Part shown: piece by piece, positions 1-11,600 of the stretch
How positions within the stretch are numbered: the first letter of the stretch is position 1
Layout of the letters: each line of letters begins with the position of its first letter
NCBI GenBank assembly: GCA_035048485.1
Contig: CM068581.1
Location: forward strand, 66,476,381-66,540,380
Reading direction: 5' to 3'
Origin: Pteria penguin
Taxonomy: Eukaryota > Mollusca > Bivalvia > Pterioida > Pteriidae
DNA: 64,000 bases
Translations under genes and position numbers: made by a program
The notes under the pieces: generated by a model
What the model saw: only the letters and a program-made list of their open reading frames with translations
Database searches by the model: none
Told to the model about the DNA's origin: nothing

Positions 1-2580
1 TGTAGACAAACATATGTTATGTTAAAGTGAACCCATGATTCTGTGCATCCCTTTCATTTCGCGAGTCTCTTTTTTCGCGAGGGTATAACCCGTACTTATT
101 CGTATAGTTATTTTGGGCGTGGAGCATTTTGTATTGATAGTAATTATTTTGTATATGAAATTGCATGGACTAATTATTTGCATGAACTACTTTTTCTGCG
201 TCGGGTCATTTTCGCGGATTTAAGAGAAGTTAAGTTTTAGTGAATGAAAGGTAATTTAGAAGTCTAACGTTAACGGAAAAAAGAATAAGAGGCAAATGGT
301 AAATATCATTGTTCATGATACTTGAATCTCAAACTTCTGTCAAGTTTTAAATTTGAGTTCGAATAAACTTAAGATAGTGTATAGGTGTACCTGCCGAAAG
401 GGGCTAGGATGCAGGGGTAAGGGTTTGTTAGAGAGTTCTATGGATGTTGGTTGGTCTCCCCATCACTATACACTGACCGTGGCCAGGTGAACTGACCCAG
501 GCGTGCTTGTTTGTTCTATTGGATCTCATCAGCATTAGCATTGGACACAAGTTAAGATCCATGCACGGATCCACGCGGACCAAGAAGGAATGACGGGTCT
601 ATAGTGATGCGGGACCTCGGATTTTTCAGTCTCATCCGAAAGAAAGGATACCAATGAACCATTAGTGGGACTCCAATCCGGAGCTTATACGGACCAAGAG
701 CCGAATCCACTGAGTTGCGCAAGCTCGACAATACTTATAGTGCGACATTATGAAGATGTAACTATCAATTCAATTTAATACAATACTATAATTATAATGA
801 AGTAAAACGGAATTACTTACTACTTTAAAAAACAAGCACACACTTCATATAAAACCCTCATCAGCAATGCTTATTAAACGAAGTAAAAAAAAACTCTTAA
901 AAGAAATATCGTCCTAAAATAAGTCATTATCAATGTTCAATACTAGCGTTGCAGAGCAATAAAAAAATTGTATGAATCAATGTACATGTATCAAAATATG
1001 TCAAAACTGAAATCTAAAAATTGTAGATATATATATATATTAATCATTAAAATAAATTTATGGTGAAATTAAAACATGTAAAAATAAATTTTCTAATCGA
1101 CAAATAAAATTGTAAAAACGTATTTGAATTTAACTGAATTGCCAAATAATATAAATTAGGAACCATAAACTGCTTATGAATGTTAAACATAAAATAAAAT
1201 AGAAGGAAATGAAATAAAACAAATGGATAAGTGGATAAAAATAAATAAATAACTAAATGGCATGCCTTCGGCTTTAATGAATAAAGTAAATCGGGTTGAT
1301 ATACAAGTAGACATATTAATGTAATTTTGTATGAAAAATGATACAATATAAATGTTTAAAAATATCAACATTTAACTTTTATATGAATTAGCAGGCGCGG
1401 ATCCAGAAATTTTGTCGAAAGGGGATCCACCCCGTTGAATTTTTCGAGAAAAGGGGGGGGGGGCAATCATGTTTTTGGGTGTACAATTACTTATTTCATA
1501 TCGAAAAATAACATGAAAAGTAATTTTCGAAAATCTCATGGTGGGTCCAGACCCCCCAGTCCACCCCGCTGGATCCGCGCAGGATTAGTATGAAGACAGT
1601 AGTTTCATCATTAGTATATGAAAATTAAAGAAATAAAATTTAGTATAAAGTAATATATAATAAAAAAAAATATAACAACACACATTCCCGTCTAAAAAGA
1701 GACAACATATGCTACCAATCACAACATTACTTTTATTACCATGTTACACCGCTCCATTGGTTTTGTATTCCCCGGTTTTGCGTCTATAAATTATATGGCA
1801 CGATGTAAGTTAAAGATCGCACTATTCAAATCTTCACCGTTCGCTATTAAGTTTATTAGGGTACTTTTTCTGTGGATTGAGCGTATATTTAAGTGAATAA
1901 TATCTTCGAAAAAGTTTGAATTGAAATATTTTCGAAGAATATTAAACTATGTTTATGTCATCGATAACGATGAGTTTCAGTTTTAACGAATGCATGAAAA
2001 TACATGTACACAGTTTCCAGTATTTGTATATGTTATTACATTTATATGTACACTAACTTAATTCATTTTAGACACATCTGTTGTATAGTGTATCGAAAAT
2101 AAATGCTTGGTTTTTGATGCAAATTGTCTGGGTTCATTCCATGAAATATACCACCATGTTTTAGGGATTGCTCAACTTGACTTCCTGCTTAAAACTGTTA
2201 AATGCAACACCAACAGTTAAGTTTTCTATCTCGTGTTTCTTTGAATTATTAAGAAGAAAATACTTAAAAAATTTTTTTTTTAGTTTCTGTCAGTATACAT
2301 AACAAAATTGGGTATACTTTTACACCCAATTGTTTTTGTATCCAACTCCAGCCTTAGTTTTTAAAATCATTTATTGTTTATAATTTTGCACATTTATTAA
2401 CATTTAATTTATTACGTAAAATGTTCCCTTTCACACTTTGCATTGTTTTTTTTTTCACTTTTGTGTTCTTTGGTTTGTTTTTCACTGAAAAAAGTATGAT
2501 CCTTACTCCTACTTAATTCTAGTATCACTTCAATCTAACATCAGAGATCATATCAACATATGGAACAGACGATAACATAC
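1..2580. other. AT-rich DNA left of gene B TM exon; no exon found
   Basis: This should be the last intron of gene B, but no acceptor followed by a convincing open tail in phase 2 was found. It holds a MITE at 1395-1580 and, around 480-730, a degenerate stretch resembling the body of the S1 SINE (GTCTCATCCGAAAG). Otherwise it is AT-rich sequence with short frames typical of chance. Confidence 0.5.
1395..1580 (+). mobile_element. MITE family M1, copy 1
   Basis: Perfect 12-bp terminal inverted repeats, GCGCGGATCCAG and CTGGATCCGCGC, enclose 186 bp with the family core (AAGTAATTTTCG, AATCTCATGGTGGGTCCAGA). ATTAG occurs close to both ends and may be a target duplication. No coding capacity, so mobilisation would need a transposase supplied in trans. 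Confidence 0.75.
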
Positions 2581-2656
2581 CTTGCGCAGACGACGCAGAC
2601 GACAACTATGATGATGGCTAAAACCAATACAGATGCCACTGGTGCCACGATCTCAA
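2581..2656 (-). CDS. Gene B exon 5: transmembrane segment
   Basis: A 76-nt exon between acceptor ctttttcag and donor AG|gtatgt. It encodes EIVAPVASVLVLAIIIVVVC then VVCA and a split Arg, a single-pass helix. Phase 1 in and phase 2 out, as in gene A exon 4; the split codon at entry again makes valine. The cysteine-rich inner end (CVVCA) could be palmitoylated, which is inference. Confidence 0.78.
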
Positions 2657-5600
2657 CTGAAAAAGATGTCTAATGTGTGTCATGGGTGGTATTAGTCTTG
2701 ACTTAGAATTGACTATAGTTTTTGTCTCTTGCATACATTATGCATATGTCAGGAATATTGATTGATTGGATTGATTGATAGATTGATTATTGTTTTACAT
2801 CACTCCACGATTATTTCACGTATATGGAGACGGCATCTGCCTAATGCACCGCATAGAAATTTAGACCTTTGCAACGGACCCACCGAAGCTGTGAGGGATC
2901 TTTTACGTGCCATTCCTACCGTGACACGGAACTTCGATTTTTACTGTCTCATCCGAAAGGCAGAATACCGGTGTGCCCACGAGGAGTCGAACCCGGGCGC
3001 TTTCGGTCAGGAGCCGAGCACCTCATCCACTAGACCACACCGGCTTATACGTCAGGAATATTTCACTAATGCAAACATATACATGTATGTAACACGGATT
3101 CTCATTAGATGATGAAAGTACATTTGAAGCATTTGAGGCATATCGCGTCACCTCCATCGCACCATTGCGTCATCGTCATCGCATTATCGTGTCATCGCCA
3201 TCGTACTCTCCCACCATCGTCATCGTATCATTCAGTTATCCAACTTAACAACGAGATTGTGTGAATATGGTTCTGCCCAAATTCCATACTTTGCAGTAAT
3301 AATCAAAACCTGGATACTGTCAAGTTTGGTCTAATCAGACTTCTTATGCTTGCATTTCAGTAACAATTATATACATAGTATTTACCTTTTAGATCATTCT
3401 GTGGTTTTGGTTTCTGGCCTGATTGTGTTACTGGATTTCTTGAGGTCCTTGTGACTGCTTCAGTTGGAGTTATATTTGTTGGGGTATTTGTTGAGGATTC
3501 TGATGAAATGTTTGTTGTTGTTGGCACACTTGATGTAAAAACATGTGTTGTCTGTGTTTCCGTGCTTTGTATAAGTTCTGTGGTTGTTGGTTGTGAAGTT
3601 GTTGAAACTGTGGTCGTTGGTGGTGAAGTTGTTGGAAATGTGGTTGTTGGTGGAGAAGTTGTTGGAACTGTGGTTGTTGGTTGTGAAGTTGTTGAAACTG
3701 TGGTTGTTGGTTGTGAAGTTGTTGAAACTGTGGTCGTTGGTACTGAAGTTGTTGGAAATGTGGTTGTTGGTGGTGAAGTTGTTGGAACTGTGGTTGCTGG
3801 TAGTGTAGTTGTTATTGTGGTTGTTAGTGGTGTAGTGTTAACTTCGGTCGATGGTTGTGTAGATGATGTAATGTTTGTGGTAGGTGACATTGCTATTGTA
3901 CTATTGGATGTTTGTGGTTTGGTTATTGTAATTGTGGTTATTGGGATTGTATCTGTTGTAACTGAGGATGTTGATGGCTGGGTTGTTGTAGTTGTGGCTA
4001 TCGGCTGTGTATCTAGTGTACTAGTGATTGTTGATTGTGCAGTTGTTGTAATTGTGGTTGTTGTTGGTTGAGTTGTCGTAATTGTGGCTGTTGGAGTAGT
4101 CGTTTCTGTAATTTTTGTAGTAAGCGGAATAGTTGTTGAAATCTTGTCCATTGTTAAGGTACTTGTTGTTGTTGTTGTTGATGGAGAAGTTATTGTTGTT
4201 AGTGATACAGTTCTTGTCATTTGGGTTCCTGATGGTAAAATTGTTGTAATTTTGGTTGTTGGAGTTGTTGTATGTAGTTTTATTGTGGTTGAACTTGTTT
4301 TTGACGGAGAGGTAACATTCTCTTGTGATGTCATGTAGGGGAGCGTTGTAAAATTCTGTGTAGCAATTGTAGGCATTATATCTGTTGTTGAATCCGGCAT
4401 CAATTTAGTTGAAGAAAGCGGTGTTTGGGCTATTGTCGATTGCATAGTAGAAATACTACTTGTTTGTGACACTGTTGATGACTGTGCATTTACAGAGGTT
4501 TGGTGGGAGGTGGACATCGAAGATGAATCGCTGACTTGCAAAGTATGCAATGACGTCATCAGTGTTGTATCAGGCTTTGTAAACAATGACGTCATCGTTG
4601 ATATATTCACACTGCTCATCGTAGTTGTGGTAGAAGAGCTGGAGTTTGATACTGAGGGACTGATCACTGATACCGTACTCGTAGATGGTGAAACTGACGG
4701 TGGTAAATTGTTGGTCAAAGACGTCGATGAGCTAGACGATGACGATGATATATGAGTTGTTGTTGATGTTGTTGACTTTAATGCTGTTGTAGAAACTTTT
4801 GTTGATGACGTCACTACCTCATCCTCTTCACCCTCTTGGTAACACCGTAAACTGAGTACCTCGGTAGGTTGATCTACAATTAACAAGAATTTAACACACA
4901 TTTTCATCTCATGTTTTGATTTATAGTTATCTAGTTATCGAAAAAAAGTAAAAATTGGAAAATGTTAACCTTCTTTGTGTGTGGGATCAATTGAAAGAGG
5001 CAAAATCGTAAGTACATTCATTTTCTACTGAGACTATTTCACAAACGCTTAGATGACCCAGACTGGTGACTTGTTATGAGTTATACTCCTCGGGATTTAT
5101 CTTGAATTTCTGTGTAAAATCTTATATTTCAATCTTTTGTTTTACCTTGATTATTCTCATCTTAAATGAGAAAATTATTAAATACATGTATATATCATCT
5201 ATGTATGCATCTTTATTGAATCAAATGTGGATTTCAAAATATTTATAAAAGTAATTGTAAAAAAAAATTATGAAAAGTTGCATTATGGCCTAGGATAAAA
5301 CCAAAGTCATAACCCATCATGCATTCGGAATCTCTCACACTTCTACTCATAAAATCACAATTGACAGATAAATTTAATACTATATACATTGTAGGGTCTG
5401 ACAGATTATATAGTTTTGTTTATAATTCGAATAAATATTTTTGTGAAAAATTAAATAGATGACATTTTTATATTCTCTGTTCAAAATTATTCTAAATTTT
5501 ACTTAAACTAGAAAGATATATCATGGTCGAAATATACAAGGTCAAAAGGTCAACATTCAAATCTGAAATACTCACTTGTGTAATATCTAATACAATACCG

Positions 5601-8600
5601 ATCGTCATATGGATGATGATTTTTCTGAAAGGTGACCGTTATATCCTCCCCTTGCGGGACGGACAAGGATCCACCACCTCTACAAACTTGTAAAATGGAC
5701 GATGTGGCAGTCTGATACATCAACTGAGAACCACATCCCTGGTAACCGGGGACGTTGATGGCGTTAAGAAACATATTTGATGAAGCTTGAGTGGTCACTA
5801 CGGTCATTTTACACTTGCAGGTTGATCCTGTCATTTTATTACTGGCGCCATAGACATCGAGAACAACGTCACTTCCGGACGTGAACGATGACGTGCACAT
5901 GGTTGACACTAAAAATCACGAATATGAATAGGTGACTTTAAAAAATATATACGTGTATATAAATATTGAAATGCATATATTTGGATATATGTGTCATAAT
6001 TCAGGAATTGTCAAAATTCTTGTAAGAATTGTTATACTTTTACGTAATTTTACAGTGAATGAAATTTTTCAAAACTGTTAAATAATTGTATAGACATAAG
6101 AAATACCATTTTAAATGTGTAGAAAGTATTTGACTGAAACCATTGTGGATTACAATTATAATATAAGAATTTTTACCATTTCTTTGAGTAATATCAGAGC
6201 AAACTGTGGAAGCACCATCTGTAAAAAAAAAATAATAAAAATAAAAATAAATGAATAAATGAATAAATATACAAAGGTAGAAGTTATGCATGTGATATTA
6301 ATATATATTTTATCGCAAACGATTATGTTCAAAAGAAAGAGCAACAGAAAGGAAACATTTGGCTTGTTGTAGATGAAAACTTTTACACGTGGTTGGTTGG
6401 TAGGTTAATTAGAATTTACGTCACTTTCAACTATATTTCACTCATATACATAACCGACCTGTAAATTATACCTAGTGGCGCAATCCGGGAATCGAACCTT
6501 GATCACATGCACCACAAGTCAAGGGCGTCACTACCTACACCAGCCACCTCCCCACCCACTGCCCTCCCTCTTTTTGTATGTGAAAGCTATAAGTGACATT
6601 CAGGTAAGACGTATTCTAACGTAAACCTATAAAGATACTGATGCACAAATATTTTGTAAAATTATCGGAGAAAATACTCTCAAATGCGTTATTACATTCG
6701 ATATTTTATAAAATTCATTTGATGTTTATAACACAACTGGTTTCATTCTATATATAGAATAAAATTCGTTTTTAGATCCATAATATATTTTTCTAGGAAT
6801 TGAAGGATATGACCTCTTTGATAGTGTGTGGCTTTTGTATATATACTGCTATACAGGTATCATCTTGCGCAGGACAGCAAGAAGCATTTTTATTTTAAAC
6901 CTTGAAATTCGTTTCGTTTCTTAACTTCCTAATGTGATAAGAATTCGGTCCATGATCGGCTAAAAAGTTGCGGGGATGGGGAGTGTGTGTGTGTGTGGCG
7001 GGGTGGGGTGGGGGTTCTGACCCTTTTACCCGGCTCCTATAGGACTGATGCTAACGTCATATTTGCGGAGTACACCTCTCATGTTTGGATTGTAAAGTTT
7101 GTGCCTAATACAACCATAGGTTTACTGGTTATAAAAGAAATATTGAAAATAGAAATGCTTTCTGTGGGATTCAAGTTTGATGGGGAAGGGGACAATTAGT
7201 ATACGTAAGATACGTTGTATGACATCGATGAAAATTCGTTGATAAACCTTCAGTGACATCATGGACAGAGCTGCAGTGATTACTACGCCATCCCAAAACC
7301 GAGTCCGTTATCGTATTTATTGATGGTACTCAAATGTCAGTCGAACATACGACAGAACTTACGCTTGTCTACGAATACACAAAATTCTTTTATACATAAC
7401 AAGATTTAATATGGAAATCCAATGTATGTAGAGTCTGGTGCCCATTGTTATATCTACCATTAAACTTTCGACTCCTGTGAGATAGGCAAAGAAAATGTTT
7501 TAAAAGGTTTTGTTTCGACTCAAATCTTTTCAGGGAATAAAATATTCATTTCCATTTACAACTTTTTACGATTGAACTCTAAAAATTATCGTCGGTTATT
7601 CAATTTTTCCACTATAAATCTCTCGTTAAATCGCTAACGACGGACAAATCCATTTCCATTTGAAATAAAGCATTGAAAAGCGAAGTCATAGTGAATTCTA
7701 TAGCTACATCTGCGAAAAAATGTAATTTTAGAATTTATACCCTTTTAGTTTAAATAAGAAAATGTAAATTCTAGAGAAAATTTTTTATTCATTTCGTCGT
7801 AACTTCGGATAACTGGTTTAGTTGTGTGTTTGTTCAATGCGTTAATCACATTTCACAACCTTTGATTTTTAAAATCTCTGTGGCATTTGGTAGGGTGGGA
7901 TGGGGTGGGGATGTTGCATATTTCCATCTTCAACTGTAAGAACTAACCAGCTATGGCAATAGAGAGTTAACCTTTTTCAAGTACGATCCTCTAAACCTCT
8001 CTCAGATACCAAATCTTTATTTATTTAAAGTAAATACATATTCTCTCTAAAGTACACAGTTGCTCAATACAGACAGTGTTTATTAATTTATCAAAATTTA
8101 CCTTGTCAATATACATGTAAAAAAGGTGAAATGTGTTGAAGATTTGGCACATGAAAGCGTTTAATTTGAGATTTCTGCAAATATTTGATTACAGGTACTT
8201 AAGTGGCAGAACCAGGAATTCGATTAACTAAACATTTAACAAACATTTAACGATTTATAGCCGATGTGTTGGTAATAGTGTCTTTTTCTAACTTTAATTT
8301 TTTGTTACTTAAAGCTCACTTTAAATAATAAAAAATTAAAGTTAGAAAAAGACAATAGTAATACGAATCGCCGATGTACATTTAGGCTATAGGTACCAAT
8401 TGCTCATGTTTATGGACAGAAAAAGTCACTAAATAAAAAAAAAAAAGAGCTAAGACGATAGTTTCTAAATTTTCTGTTTTTCTAGTTAGAATTTCAGAAA
8501 GTTGTTGTAAAGTTCGTAAGATATTGAAACTGCGTAATTAAATGACATTGAAAGAAGGTCTTGACCACAATATCTTAGAATAAGAAAATAAGAGGTGATG

Positions 8601-11600
8601 ATTTTTGACTTTTGATAAAATTTAGTTTTATAGTTTATTAATATTTTTTGCAATGAGAATATCTCTCTCTCTGTCCCCCCTTCTCTCTCTCCGCCACTGT
8701 ATATGTTTATTATTAGTAATATTTCGTACAATCACACAATATAAACTCATAAGAAACGGCTTCATTGTTACGACTTGATATGGCGGATAACAGGTCCCCT
8801 TTTGATGTTTGTTGAAGCTATGTAATTTGTCTGCACATAACGCGCTTGGAAGAAAGGAAGGTTTGTAAATAGAGTGAAATGAAGCATATAAGTATATAAA
8901 TAAATGGACAACTTGGCGGGATGAGGTTTAAATATCAACGTGTTCTTGATATGAACATGTGGGTGAAGACAGTATCTCTGAACTTTATTAAATAGATACA
9001 TTATTCTTAAAACGCATACATAATAAAAGAATGTGCAGTATGGATATTTGACACCCTCCACCTTTTCCAATATAAAAACAAAATAAACTGGACATTTTTG
9101 TGTGTTTCGTGTTTGAATGTGTTACTTTTTATTTGGAAAATGTTATTTGTTTTAACACCCCAACCCCCTTTCCCATTTCCTACACCGTTGTAACCCAGAG
9201 TTTTACGTTGTGTTTGGGATCAAATTGATAAATGTATGTCAAACAAAATGTCATAGTAATAAAATAATATTATTCTGACACAAGAGGCAATGTTCTGTCT
9301 GAATGGCAAAGCGCATAAGCTTCGAAAGAATTCTCTATCCTAATTATGTTCGAAACTATGGTGCAACTATTTGGGCTTTGTTATCACCTTTGGCTATACT
9401 GCATTTAAAGATATATAGTGAATGTATCGTTAAATTAAGTATGTGCATGCAAACCCTGCATAAGTAAGCAATATAGTATTAAATGTTGCATTCTTTAATC
9501 TTAAACTCCCAAACATGTACAAACCAGAATCATTTTTGAAAGTGGGAGGGGTAAAAGCTTCACATTAAAAAGATATATTGGAAATAATAGTCACTATTGA
9601 TAATCGTTTTATTAAACTGTTATATTTGTACCATTTATGACCTTGCCAAAAGCAAATATATCACAACCCCCCCCCCCCCCCCACTCCACCCCTTACACAC
9701 AAATCATTCCCTCCCAAAGAAGTAAGGTTTACAAAAATGTTTAAAATAGCCAAATACATGAAGATCATCATTGTTTCTTTTCTTATCATTTCAATTAGGC
9801 GCATTGGTGACCTCGTCCTGATACAGAAAAAAAAAAAACACTTGTCCAGAGGAAAATGTTGATAATATTTATTTCATTTTCCTACTCGTCTTGACTCATC
9901 AATACCTTTACAACCCTTTTTGATCGATTTGGAAATAAAACATACATAACTGTTCTACCTGATATTGATTTTCTTACATTGCCATCATTATATTTACCAA
10001 TGAAGTTTTCAGGATGTATTTTATGAAATTATAGAATCGATAAGTTGCAACTTTATGTCAGAAGATGCCCCGAGCGATCTCTGCTTGATTGATAATTTGC
10101 ATTTACGGATGAAAATCGCCTATTTTTATTCCCAGTGGATCCAGGATTTCCGAAAAGAAAGGGGGTGGGGGGCACATGTATATTAGTCAAACTACTCTGC
10201 CATTTTTTTTTTGTGCCAAATCTGGGTTTTTACTTGTAAATATGTGGCGAAAAGGGGAGCCCGCCCCTCTAAATCCGACACTGATTCCGCTACAAGTGCA
10301 ATCGTTCTTTTTATAGATTAATCAAGGATAGAGACATATTAGAATCTATATCTGTTCAGAGAAAAGGAAGGGGTGGTTCATTTTCTTATACAAATATCAC
10401 GATTGCATTTCGTATACAAATACTGAGATAAATGCATGTCAATTTTTATCTGTTTAAAGAAGGACGCCAAGTGGGTCACGAAACTGCACAAACGCCGCTC
10501 TAACTTCTTATCTCTGTCAGACCAGAGTTCGAATCCCGTATGTGGCAAATGTGATGTTTTGCTAGCGCGCATGCCCAAGTTCGGGGATACTCTTTAAGCA
10601 CCATCGTTTCTTTCAACTTTCAACACATACAGTCAGGATAATTTATGATTGTAACCAAAAAACGGCATATACATATTTTTCCTTTTTCAGACGGAGAAAA
10701 AAAGCCGTTGTGGCTCAGTGGATAAGGTGTTCGGCTCGTGACCGAGAGGTTTCGAAATTCGATTCCCGCCTTGGACAACCCGGTGTTCTGTCTTTTGAAT
10801 AAGACAATAAAAACCAAGGTCCTGTGTCACGGTAGGCGTGGCACGTATAAGATTCCTCACTGTTTCGGATGTGTCGGTTGAAAAGGTAAAAATTTCTATC
10901 CAATGCATCAGGTAGCAGCCGTCACCATATATAAGTAAAACAATTATGGAGTGACGTAAAACGATATTCAACCAATCAATTCACCAGATGATCAAGAAAC
11001 AAATGATTAACATTAATGCCCTAAATATCATGAATGTGACCTGACTTTTTACGATGTCCTCTAGAATAAACATGAGCATTTAAAGAGGAAATCCCCCTAC
11101 TTTATCATAGATTATAAGATTTAAGTTTACTAATGAATCAAAAGAATATTTAAATACTTTTGTGGAGAGGTCTTGTGTAAGTACAATATATACCCAGTTA
11201 TGTAGATAATTTACAACTCATACAATATGTATGATGAAGTACACATGAAATTTAAATCTTTTAAAAGCAAATCCATAAATCAATAGTCAATGTACCTTCT
11301 TGTGTGGGTAGAAATGAGGAACATCGGCGTTGACAAACACAATTAGATAGATACTACTTACTTCAAAGAAGATCTAATTATACAACAGAGATTATGTAAA
11401 GATTGCCAGTATTGTGTAGAAGACAATGCCTGCAGTAAAAATGTGAGACAGCGTTGTAGAAAATAGATATAATACAAAATGTAAAATGTAGAATTTCTGT
11501 TATTTGTTGATCATTTTGTGATTAATTCCACCATCGGTGGTCAGAGTTGCATGATAGGGGAAATCGGAGAACCCCACCCCCTTTCCGGTCGTGCTTAATT

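Noticed and set aside
3451..4755. Plus-strand Val-rich frames
   Set aside because: Antisense shadows of the gene B Thr/Ser-rich exon (ACN/TCN codons reverse to GTN/GA-type codons).
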